Of a DNA stretch of 64,000 nucleotides, positions 11,013 to 21,960 are shown piece by piece. The position numbers and the translations under genes are program-made. The DNA lies in the NCBI GenBank assembly GCA_023525975.1, contig CM042034.1, positions 27,802,779 through 27,866,778 of the forward strand. The letters are read 5' to 3'. Numbering within the stretch: the stretch's first letter is position 1; every line of letters starts with the position of its first letter. Origin of the DNA: Smallanthus sonchifolius. Lineage: Eukaryota; Streptophyta; Magnoliopsida; Asterales; Asteraceae. A model generated the notes under the pieces. That model was not told the DNA's origin, did not search any database, and saw only the letters and a program-made list of their open reading frames with translations.

Positions 11013-11475
11013 CTAGTTTTTACTCCCTGCGATTCGCGGCGGGAGTCTAGTTGTTATTGGTTTTACTCGTTTGCATGGATAAAACTTGTATCGAATCGCA
11101 GACTCGTTATAGCATACGATACAAAAAAAACACTTGAATTTGAATACAACTTTGTCTTCAATAAAATTTAAACCAGAACATTGATAATTTTTTTAAGAAA
11201 ATAACGCATTCCGTTATTTTAAAAAAACCTAACGAATTAAAGTTATCATAGAAAACGCTGCCAGGCCCATCATTAATAAAATTTAAACGAAAACGTAGGC
11301 GTAATGGTAGAAATAATTTTAATAGAAAGGAAACATAAAACTAAATAATAAAAAAGGAAAAACAAATCAAAAAAATTACCGGTTCAGGTCGTCGAAAACC
11401 ATAAGACGAATACCGATACGGGTTTCGATAATACCAATATCGACCGAAAGTTATTAAAAAACGAAACAGATAAAA
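11013..11475 (-). mobile_element. Helitron, GC-hairpin family, 3' part (inverted relative of 18480-18904)
   Basis: On the minus strand it ends CTAG at 11013-11016. It is preceded there by the hairpin CTCCCGCCGCGAATCGCAGG. Rightward it matches the plus-strand copy that ends at 18904, in inverted orientation, over about 450 bp (segments such as ACGAGTAAAACCAATAACAA and CGTCGAAAACCATAA). The 5' end is not defined and the family sequence may run on to about 12.1 kb. Confidence 0.7.
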
Positions 11476-12888
11476 AAACGTATATTACATAATTATATAT
11501 ACTATAAGGGTTAAAAAAATGTAAAAAAAAATTAACTTGAAAATCACATAACTTTAGTGGGCGAACTATAAAACTATGAAAGTTAACTATTCTTAATGGT
11601 TTTGTTTTAATATTGCTTATAATTATAATGGCTAATACAAAAAAAAGTTTTCACCGTAATGTGGGTTCTTTTAGATAATATGTACAAAGTGACATATCTA
11701 AAAAAAAGAAATTATTAATAAATATGTAATGTTACAGTAGTGTTAAAAAATGGTGTGGTAAATTATTTTCAAACACTGATATAATGTTTTATAATTATTT
11801 TAATATTTATATGATATTTTACAAAATTTTGAATGTACCGCTTAGACATGCTTATTTTTATCAACGTTTCGATATAAATTGCAATCAAAACCAAGTTTTT
11901 GTTACGAAGTGCTTATTTTTATCTACGTTTCGATAACATGTTTTGTTTATTAACATGTTGATATTAATATTTTTCACGGTTTCGTCTTTTTAGTAAAAAG
12001 TTCCAGATATTATCAACGCACTCAACGCAACGCATGTGCCATCATCAAAACCTGTACCAATATTTTGTTTTTTTTTTGTTTTGGGGCGTCGTAAAACACT
12101 TGTCAATATCCTTTCGAGCGTGTAACGACTTTATTTTATAATTTTTCTTTTTATTTTATATATTTTATTTTGTTTTGGGGTTCCGTAACGAAACGAATCG
12201 ATACCAACCAAATTCCCGCCGCATAATTCTGAAATCCCACTAGTTTAATTCGGGGGTGAATTCTCTGTTTCTCGCTAGTAATCATCTCTACACACTCCGT
12301 AATCTCCACCGTCCGATTCCCATTCATGAAAAGTAATCCACATCAACGGTGAAGATCGTTTCCACCAACTCGAGTGCCCAAATGCGCATCAAGAACCTTG
12401 TGATTGTCTCTCATCATTGCTACTCCTTTCATCGGGGACTTCCAATTATTTGGTTTCCTTGCTCCGTACGTCCCCGTTCGTGGAAATCAAGGTTTGTTTT
12501 CTTTTGTATTCTATTGAAATTGAACTTTCAAACCCGAAAATATTGATCGGATTATGATTCTTTTCCGTAACTGAAGCTGTATTTCCTTTGAATTCGATCG
12601 AATATTCAAATTAGGGTTTGTTGATCATCGATTTTGGGGTAGAGAGTTGAGAATTCGAGTTGTTCTAAGTTCAATTGGTAGACCTTGATGTCGATATAAT
12701 TGATGCAAATGACTTTTAGGTTTGATTTTGTTTTAAATTAGGGTTTTATGTAGTTTTTTTTATTAAGAAATTGAATTTTACTATTTTATCATCATGAAAT
12801 TTGCTATGTTTTTGTTTTTACTATTTTGTCTTCATGATGTTGTTTTTGTTTTACATGAATTTTACTATAGCTATGTACTGGCTTATAA

Positions 12889-13009
12889 GTTATAAGCCCC
12901 CCAGGGACATATGGTTAACTGGTGTACCTGTAACCAAAAAGTTGAGGGTTCAAATCCTGCGGTATATTAATCCTAGAAAATCTGGGAATTGCTGTTAAAA
13001 AAAATGTAG
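12889..13009 (+). mobile_element. tRNA-like SINE in the PHR leader intron
   Basis: A TGGCTTATAA duplication flanks it (12879-12888 and 13010-13019). The body has box-A-like ATGGTTAACTGGTG, box B GGGTTCAAATCCTG, the segment TAATCCTAGAAAATCTGGGA and an A-rich 3' tail. A second copy of the family is at 56870-56997, sharing GTTCAAATCCTGC and ATCCTAGAAAATC. Confidence 0.8.
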
Positions 13010-13185
13010 TGGCTTATAAAGCTTTGCCTTTGTTTCAAGTTATTTTTTTTTTTCTATTGTCTATTGAACTTTAGCTTTCAACCATCGTCCCATTATTACA
13101 TTTTTCTAGGATTTATTACACCAAAATATAACTTAATTAGTTAATTTTACATTTTTTGTTTTGTATATAGTAAAAAATGTTTTTT

Positions 13186-13312
13186 CGTGCCTGATTCGCC
13201 TATGGTAGAGGTGTAGAGGTCTTAGGTTCAATTCTGCTTTCACCACTTGTACAACACAAGCTACTTTACCTGGTTAGCAGGGTATTGGTAGTTTTTCTTT
13301 CAAAAAAACTTC
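13186..13312 (+). mobile_element. SINE-like sequence
   Basis: Box-A-like ATTCGCCTATGGTAGAGGTG and box-B-like TTAGGTTCAATTCTG are spaced as in a tRNA, followed by T-rich sequence and an A run. No target duplication was established. Confidence 0.45.
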
Positions 13313-13798
13313 AGTGGCCTTGGTGGGTTCGCACAGTTACCAAAAAAAACTCTAGGTCAAAATGGTGACATGGCGGTTTGACACGTCATTAATGTACATA
13401 CAATGATAAAAATGAAAGTATGTCTCATAGAATTTTCATAAATTGTTTGACAAAAAGGTGAAAGTAAGTCACATTTTGGTGTAAGTAACCCTTTTGTAAG
13501 TTTGTTAACTATAGTGTAAGTGATATATGTTGCTTCAGTTTATTAATAATTTGCAACCATCTTAAGCTGTCTCTTTATATATTAAAGTCTTATTCCATAT
13601 GTGTTCTTATGCTTGTACATATGTAAATTTTAATGCTGGTGATTGGTTATTGATTGAACTTTGTTTCAGGAACATTACGACTGAAATGACAAATTGCGAA
13701 ATAGTATTGATTGGGGGTTGACTTTGACCTGGTTGTGCGTTGACTTGGCTTCAAAGGGGCTCTTGGATCAATTATTTGAGAAAATTGCAGCTGGTTTT

Positions 13799-16755
13799 AT
13801 GAATGAGTTAAGATGGAACCACGCCCCTGTATGCCTTCAGCCATATGGTAAAAAGCAGCTGAATAATATGGGGCCATCGGGAGCCATGTCATCACATAAT
13901 TCTTCATTTGTTTCTAGGTCTTCAAGTGACATGGTGTCATTCCAAGTGAATCAACCATCATGGGGTCCAGAATCACCTGAAGATCTTCTTGGTTTTCCTG
14001 AAAACGTCAATGGTGGGAGTTTGCAAATTGAGGCTCAAACTGCTTTGATTACCACTGGTGATCATGATAGAGGAACAGGAACTGATTGGCAGAAATGGGG
14101 AGTTGACTTTATGAGTGTGGATGATAATATTGACTCAAATTGGAGTGAAATTTTGGCTGATGTTGATGCTCCAACCCTAGAATCCAAGGTATGCTCCTTT
14201 TCGACTCTTTGCATAGAAATTAGAGGTGGCAACATGAGCTTGTGGGACGAGTTGGGTAACGGCTCAAAATGGGTTCGGTTTTTTCTGGCCTACAATGAGT
14301 TTGTTGCCTGGAATAAAAATATACGTAATTTGCAATTATAATTTTGCTTAACAATTTGTTAATAATGTATAGTAATTATTAAATTAAACATTGCTATGCT
14401 ATGCAGCAATTGCAAATTATTCCTCGTCCTCCTGGGCCAAGTATAGAAGCATGTCCAGTCAGCAGCCCATCGTCTACTGGGCCTGCAGTCAAAGCTCGCA
14501 TGCGTTGGACACCAGAACTCCATGAATCCTTTGTTGAAGCAGTCAACAAGTTGGGTGGCAGTGAACGTGCGTATTTTAGTGACAATTTTTATATATCTAT
14601 TTGCAAATATTGATTTCAAGAACTTCTGATTTTATCATTTGTGATGTTTGACTTAAAGGAGCTACACCAAAAGGTGTTTTGAAGCTCATGAATGTTGAAG
14701 GTTTGACGATTTATCATGTGAAGAGCCATCTGCAGGTATGTAAGAAAGATATTTTTGTGACAATCACCTTACTCACTTGTTGACTTTTGAGGTCAAAGGT
14801 GTAAATTTTCTTGGACTGAATCTCGGAAGACTTTGTTAATCTGGAATAAAAAATGATGATTTGAGTGAAATTTTTTTAATCTAATTTCTTTTGGAATTAA
14901 ATATAGGCTTAAATCTGATGATATGATCCCTTCTTCATTTGATCAGAAATAGTTGTTTGACCACCAAAGTCAAAGTAATGACCTATTTCAGATTGATGTT
15001 TTTCTGTTTTGATTTCAGAAATATAGAACAGCCAGGTATAAGCCAGAGTTGTCTGAAGGTAACAATATTTTCTTTTGACCCGAATTGAATTTCTGAAACC
15101 GGATCTACTTAATAACATTTTAATATTAGTAAAATACAGTAAAATACTTTGTGTGATAATTTAACATCAAGTAAATTATTGTACAATGAAAATAGATTTC
15201 AGACTTCTTATATGTTTACTTGTAGATAACAGTTATTATTATATTTTTATTTAATTAACAAAACCCTTGGTTTAATAATATCCTTAATGCAGGAACATCA
15301 CAGAAGAACTCAACTTCTATTGATGAGATGGTAGCTATGGATATTAAAAACCAGTAAGTTTATCTCTCTCGACACGTTGTACATTCATTTGGTTCTATAA
15401 GGCTTATCGTGACTTGATTGCTAGAGACAAAATTGACAAGGGTATTTTAGACATTTAGCTATAATCAACAACTTTTATGTATTTTATCAAGAGTGGCTAT
15501 TCTTATGGGACAAAAGGGTGTACTATTTATACCACAGGCTAACGGTTCATTACTTACAATTAATATGTCAAAAAAGGATGTTAAAGTGCGTTTTTTAATT
15601 AAAATAGCCAAAATTTGAAACTTATGTGTATGGTTTTTGATGACAGGAGTTTGGGGTTCACTGATGCATTAAAATTGCAGATGGAAGTACAAAAGAAACT
15701 TCATGAACAGCTTGAGGTATGTCGAGTTGTTTTTTTTGTTTTGTTTTTCCATGCTTTTCTGTTTCGGTTAGAGGTGACACACTGTGTGGGTTGGGTAACA
15801 GGTATACATTTTTGGGTTGAAATGGGTTTTTTAGTACAAGATGGATTGGGTCGGGTTGATCCGCAAGCTGTTAATTCGTCTATTTTTTAATAAACAGATA
15901 GTGACTACTGATTCAGTAATACTATGTTATTCAACCTGTTTGACTTGTTTTGTTTTTAGCTAAATTTTATGATTCTCCCCCCTTTGACATGTTTGCAACA
16001 AATCATAATTCATAACCCAAACCGACTCATTCAAAAATAAATAGTAGGGGTGGCAATTCTTGACATACACAAGCCAACACACCAAAAATTGGATTCTGGT
16101 GGGGTCTAAATGGATTTGTGTCAAAAAACGGGTTGACCCACTTAACTGGTTAAATGGGCCCTGTTTGGGTTGGGCTGTCGGTAAACGGTGCCACCCAAAA
16201 ACCCTATTACAGCATGTTTACTTGACCAACCTATTTATAACCCGCGAACCTGTTTGACTCGTTTATTTCATGGGCTAAGCTTGTTCGGGATAGGAGAGAG
16301 TTTATTACACAATTAACTAGATGGGTCGTGTTCAAGTTTGGTGATACCAACCCGCATAAACATTGTACTAAAACAATCAACTGATTCAGATTTTAATTTT
16401 TTGTCTTCAGATCCAAAGAAACTTACAGTTACGAATAGAAGAACAAGGAAAATACCTTCAAATGATGTTTGAGCAACAAAGGAAGATGGAAAGCGAAAGG
16501 GCAAATGCGTCATCATCTAGTCCAAATGACGATTCTGCCTCTCCATCAACCGCACCTGAAAAACCTAAAGCTTTAGAACATGATGATGACCAATGCATAT
16601 CGGATAAAACCAACAAGTCAGCAGACGAGAATAGTCAAAAGTCAAACTCAACGTCTCAAACAGAAGCTCGCGATGCTAACAAATCTAACATTAATGGTGG
16701 ATGTAACTCGCACCCATCAAAGCGGGCCAGATTTGATCAAGCATCCATTTCTTGA
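13799..16755 (+). CDS. PHR1: PHR1-type MYB-CC (GARP) transcription factor
   Basis: Nuclear regulator of the phosphate-starvation response family. Coding exons are 13799-14188, 14407-14566, 14659-14735, 15019-15058, 15293-15353, 15647-15716 and 16411-16755. All junctions are GT-AG and in phase (380 codons; Arabidopsis PHR1 has about 409). Residues about 159-210 form the GARP/MYB-like DNA-binding domain (RMRWTPELHESFVEAV, then GLTIYHVKSHLQKYRTARY). Residues about 247-290 form the coiled coil with the family hallmark LHEQLE and LRIEEQGKYLQMMFEQQ. The tail is Ser/Asn-rich. ATG 13799 is the first in-frame Met; the frame stays open upstream to 13694 without another ATG, so an upstream non-AUG or alternatively spliced start is possible. 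AATAAA near 16908 may mark the 3' end. PHR1 versus its close paralogue PHL1 cannot be settled by eye. Confidence 0.93.
15770..16270. repeat. Decayed GGGTTGACCC-type repeat in the last PHR intron
   Basis: Contains scattered words such as GGGTTGACCCACTTAACTGG and AGTAGGGGTGGCAATTC, typical of a very abundant plant TIR repeat. Similar words recur in the PP2A-B'' introns. Ends and duplications are not resolvable. Confidence 0.4.
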
Positions 16756-16925
16756 TCTGTAATAATTAGTTTTGAAACTTGTCTTTCACATTTCTCTTCC
16801 AACTGCTGAAAATTGTTAAGATTTTAGGGTTTTTGCATTTGGAGATTGATTCGGGATCTTGCAAGTGATGTTAGGTTTTTTGTTTAGTAGAAATAATTCA
16901 ATTCTAATAAACAAGTTTGTGTTCA

Positions 16926-18090
16926 TGAAAGTTGTTTTGGTTCTTCCTCTCTAGATTTGTGTTTTGGAAATGATTATCTGCAGTCACCACCGCCATTACG
17001 GCTGCCGCCACCACCGCTGCCACTACCACCGTCACCATCACTGTGACATCTCCGCGGTTGGTTGTCAACCACTGGCACAACTGCATCACAATTTCATAAA
17101 ATGTCCTTTGCTGAAAAAGAACCAATTTTTAGTCGTTTTAGCTATCAGTTACATGCCCTATGGGTGGGAGTTGTATTCGGGGTATAGCTAGTTCCTCGCT
17201 AGCTATTCTATGAGAACTTGTCATTGTTGTTCAAAAAAGAATCTCTTTTTTATTACAACTTTAAACAACATAAATACATTCAAACACTAATTATTTATAG
17301 CTTATTTGACACTGGTTAAGTGTCATTGCTTACTTTTTATTTTCAAGGGAAATCCACCATTTGAAGGCTCACTGTGGTAAAACCCTGGCCCACCTGAGCA
17401 TATTGCACCAAGTGAGTTTCGAACCCATGACCTCTACATTGAAAAGTTATTGGGGTGTCTCCTCTCAAATCAATTGATCTGGAACTGATTAGCTCTTCAT
17501 GTTCTTCTAGATATGCTTTATTTGTAAGATATTTAATGTACAACAAACATAATGTTTTCAAAGAAAACATAATTTTAAATTAATTCTTTTGAATTGTTCG
17601 AATGGAGGGTCATTTCATCATAAATTTCGTGAAATGCGTACTCATTGAATCATTTTAAGTCCTTTTCATAATTTTTTTTAACATTAATTTTATTCGTATA
17701 TGCCATCAAAACCTAGTCAAACTTTATTTGTAAGGATTTAAACTCACACCATTTTTATAAAGATTAGTGACAAAACTAGAACTTTTGTACTGAAGGGTCT
17801 TAATAGAATTATTTTACATTCGTCATATACACTAGTTATTGTTTTCCTAATCAATGTATTAGTCGGTAAGGCCTTTCTTGAACTACCACATCCTTACTAT
17901 CCCTCAAATATTAATTGAGTACTCAATTATAGGTTTACACAAGGTCAGTCAACAACAATCTCATCTTCTAATGTTTTATAGAATCGATGAAATTTGGGTT
18001 TTTTTATAGGAATCTTAGAGAAATTATAAACTAACATTAAAAAGAAACCTTCGTGAATAGCATAGTTTTGATTCTTTTTATTTTAGCCAC
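16926..18090. other. Intergenic behind the PHR gene; SINE-like sequence on the minus strand at 17343-17480
   Basis: At 16980-17060 there is a CACCGCCAC-type triplet-rich tract. On the minus strand at about 17343-17480 a tRNA-like module has box B GGGTTCGAAACTC and box-A-like sequence around 17450. No host gene is recognised in the rest. Confidence 0.4.
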
Positions 18091-18117
18091 CAAACTTTTT
18101 TAGTTTTTTTTTTTTAC

Positions 18118-18455
18118 TTTTTCAATATTTTCATTTTCAACCCTTATACTATATAATATACTCTTTTAGCCTGTTTCATTTTCTATTAATTTCGTTTTTT
18201 CTTTAGTAACTTTCGTTCGTTAACTTTTTTCAAATTACGGATGGCGCTGCTGTTTTTAGTTTTTTTTGTCAACATTCAGATATAATTTTTTTTTCTTTTT
18301 CAACCCTTATACTATGTAATATACGCTTTTAACCCGTTTCATTTTTTTATTAATTTCGTTTTCCTTTAATAACTTTCGTTCGTTAACTTTTTTCAAAATA
18401 CGGAGGGCATGGCTGTTTTTAGTTTTTTTTTCAACGTTCCGATATAATTTTTTTT
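18118..18455. repeat. Tandem duplication of about 170 bp
   Basis: Two head-to-tail copies (about 18118-18285 and 18290-18455). Both contain CAACCCTTATACTAT, TTTCGTTCGTTAACTTTTTT and a TACGGA..GGC..TGCTGTTTTTAG block. They lie just upstream of, and probably within, the Helitron ending at 18904. Confidence 0.75.
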
Positions 18456-18479
18456 TAAAGGAGTTGTATTCAAAATCTA

Positions 18480-18904
18480 AGGTTTTTTTATCGTTACCTA
18501 TAGCTAGAGCGGTTACCGTTGTCGTACCTTGACAAGCCGAACATGTTATGAGCGAACAACATCATTTTCGGTATTGATATTATCGAAAACCGTACCGGTA
18601 TTCGCTTTTATGGTTTTCGACGATCCGATCCATTAATTTTTTTTCTTTTTTTATTATTTAGTTTTATGTTTCTCTTTGATTAATCTCATTTTTATCGTTG
18701 CACTTACGTTTTACTTACGTTTTAAAATTGCCAACGTTTTGCTTTAAATTTTATTGAAAACGGAGTTGTATTTAAATTCGAGTGTTTTTTTTTCGTATCA
18801 TACACTATAACGAGTCTACGATTCGATTTAGGTTTTATCCGCGCAAACGAGTCAAACCAATAACAACAAGGCTCCCGCCGTGAAGCGCGAGAGTTAAAAA
18901 CTAG
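18480..18904 (+). mobile_element. Helitron, GC-hairpin family, 3' end
   Basis: Ends with the GC hairpin CTCCCGCCGTGAAGCGCGAG and then AGTTAAAAACTAG at 18892-18904, followed by T. It is the inverted counterpart of 11013-11475. The 5' end is not identified; the tandem duplication at 18118-18455 may be inside the element. Confidence 0.7.
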
Positions 18905-19104
18905 TTTTTTTATAAAGTAACAAATTCTAAAATTAAATAAGATATTATTTAATTAACATAAAATATCAAAAAATAATTAAAAAAACTGCTAAAAAACAGT
19001 AATTAAAAAACAACTAATAAAAGACAGTAGTGCCCCTGATTTTGAAAAAAAAAAATTAAAAACAACTAACTAAAAAAGTTGTTAAAGAAATTGTGTTTGA
19101 CTAA

Positions 19105-19540
19105 CTTGAGATGACAAGTTGAATTCACTTGCTACATTTTGAAATCAGATGAGTCGCAAGATAAGGAGACAATAGTAATAATAGACTGGTGGCAAAGACA
19201 CTAGTGCCCATGGTTTTCGTAAAGAAAAAAAGAAAACAATAAAATATTACTCAGTACTTTAGTAAAAAGGTAATAGTATCTTCATCAATTTAACTCGTTC
19301 TGCTTCTTCACTCCATATTTCCCAAAGATCGCAGCGCCTCCCTCCGCCGCCTACCAGAAAACCTTCAAACCACAATATTCTTCTCTTCTAACTTTAAATA
19401 CTCTACAGAGATAAAACAAAATAAGAAAACTTTTCCATTAAGTGCTTCGGTTAAGAGGAATTGTCGCCGGCCGGAGGGTCAACGAATCCCTCTGACCCCC
19501 ATAGTTCCGTCACTGATGGAACAATCATCAATGCCACTGG
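19105..19540. other. Unassigned, possible pol relic with a hAT-like end near 19514
   Basis: No intact frame. A TAGTTCCGTCACTG word ending at 19515 looks like a hAT terminus, but no partner end or 8-bp duplication was found. Confidence 0.3.
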
Positions 19541-19580
19541 GCTATAAGACCACGGACACTTTTCATAATTTTTAGTCAAA

Positions 19581-19667
19581 ATAAGATGGAACTCAAGGCA
19601 TGGTCTTGAATACACGTGGGAACTGGACTTAGAATTGAAGAAGAAATATCCACACATATTCCAATAA
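19581..19667 (+). pseudogene. Ty3/gypsy pol C-terminal relic
   Basis: A short frame reads IRWNSRHGLEYTWELDLE and continues to KKKYPHIFQ-stop at 19665-19667. This matches the end of gypsy integrase/chromodomain-type polyproteins (RWNS..G.E.TWE...KYPHLF). It is followed by TCGAGGACGAG and a purine-rich AAGGCAGGGAGGA tract immediately before the LTR, the normal layout of a gypsy 3' end. Everything upstream in the polyprotein is gone or decayed. Confidence 0.75.
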
Positions 19668-19703
19668 ATCTCGAGGACGAGTTTTGAATAAAGGCAGGGA
19701 GGA

Positions 19704-21034
19704 TGTAACACCCGACAAATTTCGATTCCAAATTTGTACAAAAATAAAACTAGAAGGACTAGAATTGAAATTAAGCTTAAGTTCAGGGACTAAAAATGAA
19801 AAAAAAAATGAATATCATGCGGTAGCGGACCGCTACCATGGATCTAACGGTCCGCTACGTAGTCCCAAAGCTTTCAACCGGGAGTTGACACGTGGTCTGA
19901 TGACTCACTAGGTTTCTGACGCGTGGCAAGGATAGCGAACCGCTAACCATACCTTAGCGATCCGCTGAGGCAGTGTTCGGATAAGCTGACGCGTGTCTCA
20001 GCTGACTTGCTAGGGTTAGGGCGGTAGCAGACCGCTATCCCCTGCCTAGCGGTCCGCTAAAGGTGACATTTAAGACTATAAATGAAAGAGTTAGGGCAAT
20101 TCAAATTTCATATATCCACACATCAGTTCTATTTTTAGAAACTCGAATCCACTTCTAGATTAATTTATCGCACTCGTATTTAAGCACTTTGTGCGTGGAA
20201 GAAACGCGTAGAACCTTTGTTAAAGTAACCCGATGTTAGAAACTATTATCAAGGTGCTTTCTAGCTAAGAGTCGGAAATTAGGAACTCTCGAGCTTTTAA
20301 AAAACAAGATTATGAAAAGGTGAATACATGTTTCAAATACATTTTAAATGCTTTCAAAACTGTAAACTGATTTAATTTATGAAGGTAGTTTGTGCGATAG
20401 AATTCATGCCATAAGTTCACGTATGATTAGATCCAAGTTATACACGTATTACAGATGAAACGCTACAATGGGGCTAGTAACAGGCTCGATTGTGGGCATA
20501 CGTAAAACACCAAGTGTATCGGTTGTACCCATACGTAAAACATCGAGTGAATACTAGTGTGATATGTGGTTATACCTTTAGATGAAATAGTCTCATTGAA
20601 AATGTAAAGTACTAATCAAAATATGGCAAATTGTTTTATTACTTCAATCTAGTCAGTATTAAATAGATATATGTATTCACCAACTTTGGCTGATGTGTTT
20701 TCAAACATCGGGTAACCAGGATAACTGTTTTGATTTGATTTATGCCGAAAGGACTACGATTCCTTGGCAGGTGATAAAAAGATAGGATGTCGTAGGGCCC
20801 TAAACATCTACTGTACCCGTTGGCTCTGTAAAGAAAATGAAAATCCTGGTGTAAATATTTTCCAACGGGCTTGTAACATTAATGGTAAAATTTCTTGTTT
20901 TGAAATGAAAAGTACAGTTTCAAGTTATTACAACTCTATAAAGATTTTCCATAGTATATTTCAAACTGAAAATATGAAATCAGAAACCATGTACCAACTT
21001 TTGATCGCACTCCCATGAAAACCAAGGTGTGACA
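19704..21034 (+). repeat. Ty3/gypsy 3' LTR (or remnant), TGTAACACCC...GTGTGACA
   Basis: Starts TGTAACACCCG directly after a purine-rich tract and ends AAGGTGTGACA. A TATA-like ACTATAAATG lies near 20074. U3 (19815-20065) carries six near-palindromes of the form AGCGGNCCGCT arranged as three pairs about 100 bp apart. No second LTR is in the window, so this is the 3' end of a truncated element. Confidence 0.75.
19820..20065. promoter_or_regulatory. Array of AGCGGNCCGCT palindromes in LTR U3
   Basis: Three pairs of near-perfect palindromes: GGTAGCGGACCGCTACC with ACGGTCCGCTAC; ATAGCGAACCGCTAA with TTAGCGATCCGCTG; GTAGCAGACCGCTATC with CTAGCGGTCCGCTA. Spacing within a pair is about 30 bp and between pairs about 100 bp. 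The position upstream of the TATA-like box suggests repeated protein-binding sites; this function is inferred. Confidence 0.55.
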
Positions 21035-21453
21035 GGTTTTTTCCTAGAGTTTGAGTTTCAGTTCTAAAATATGTTTCTTTAATGATAGAGCTTTCACTCA
21101 CGATTTTTCAACATAATTTCCTATGCATAACACATATTCCCTATATTCTTATTAATTTATGAATTAATACAGCATCCTATATGATATTAATGATCCAGAA
21201 ACAAAAAAATCAACAAAAATAATTATTAAAATCATAAACAATCATGTTCTTCGTACTCATAACTTTCTGCATTTTGTAATCCAGAAAAAATAAATCAAGA
21301 ATTAACACCAGAAAAGTTGCAATTTTAAAGGGAAAATTTCAAGAAAAAAACATGATTTTTCTAAAACAATCAAAATGCATGATAAATAAGATCAAAAAGA
21401 CCATTTTATTCAGTTAGAACATAACGATTCGATCGCGTACAGATCAAATTTTC
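21035..21453. other. Intergenic between LTR and MADS gene
   Basis: AT-rich, no frame. It should hold the 3' UTR of the minus-strand MADS gene; no clear poly(A) signal was assigned. Confidence 0.4.
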
Positions 21454-21960
21454 TTAAAAGAAAGTTCTAAAAACCATCTTCTTGTTGTTGTTGGCCTTCT
21501 CATGAGCTTCTTGAATCATATCATCAATCACTTCAATCTCACTTTCAACCGAAGCACGCAATCCATCCAAAACCTCTTGATTGTTGATCTCCCTAAGCGC
21601 GCTCTCATCAAACAAACATTTTACCATCAAATGTTTCAAGTTCTTCTCGTTCTCTCTCCCAAAATGTTTCTTCATTTTAACTATGCTTTTCTGAAGAAAA
21701 GTCGCGTGATCTTGCATTGCGTTTGCACTCCACAATCGCGATTCTTTAAACCTTTGAATCACGCGATGTGCTTCACAAGGAGAGGGCCAAACATCAAGTG
21801 GACCATCATCTTTTTCATACATCACAAGACAAGCATCAACATCACACAAAATTTTCAACTCACTTATCTTCTTCATTAAACTTGATTTCCTCTTTCTCAT
21901 GGTTACTTTCCTCGCTCGTTCATCCTCGATGAATTGGTACTTCACCGTTGAACGAGTCAT
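21454..21960 (-). CDS. Type I (M-gamma-like) MADS-box transcription factor
   Basis: Intact single-exon frame of 168 codons. Residues 1-60 form a MADS domain starting MTRSTVKYQFI, with RKRKSSLMKKISELKILCD in place of the type II RRNGLLKKAYELSVLCD core. A VWPSPCEAHRVIQRF block follows, like the VWPS...VQ..F motif after the MADS domain of M-gamma proteins (AGL80/PHERES group). There is no K-box, as expected for type I. The ATG at 21960 is preferred over one 18 codons upstream (22014) because the MADS domain begins there. Known M-gamma proteins act in central cell and endosperm; a role here is only inferred. It stands alone among repeats. Confidence 0.88.
   Translation of the reverse strand: MTRSTVKYQFIEDERARKVTMRKRKSSLMKKISELKILCDVDACLVMYEKDDGPLDVWPSPCEAHRVIQRFKESRLWSANAMQDHATFLQKSIVKMKKHFGRENEKNLKHLMVKCLFDESALREINNQEVLDGLRASVESEIEVIDDMIQEAHEKANNNKKMVFRTFF

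Larger units (their letters stand above)
12230..13798 (+). promoter_or_regulatory. 5' leader of the PHR-type gene with leader intron, uORF and P1BS-like site
   Basis: Probable first non-coding exon from about 12230 to 12491, ending AAG|GTTTGT. A leader intron spans 12492-13679, ending TTGTTTCAG. The second exon then starts at 13680 and leads to the ATG at 13799. An 11-codon uORF (13686-13721, ATGACA...GGTTGA) lies in the second exon. The palindrome GAATATTC at 12600-12607 fits the PHR1 binding site GNATATNC. The leader intron carries a SINE (12889-13009) and a SINE-like module (about 13186-13312). The transcription start is not seen directly. Confidence 0.6.

Noticed and set aside
19480..19515. 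hAT-like terminus TAGTTCCGTCACTG
   Set aside because: No matching inverted end and no 8-bp duplication could be found nearby.
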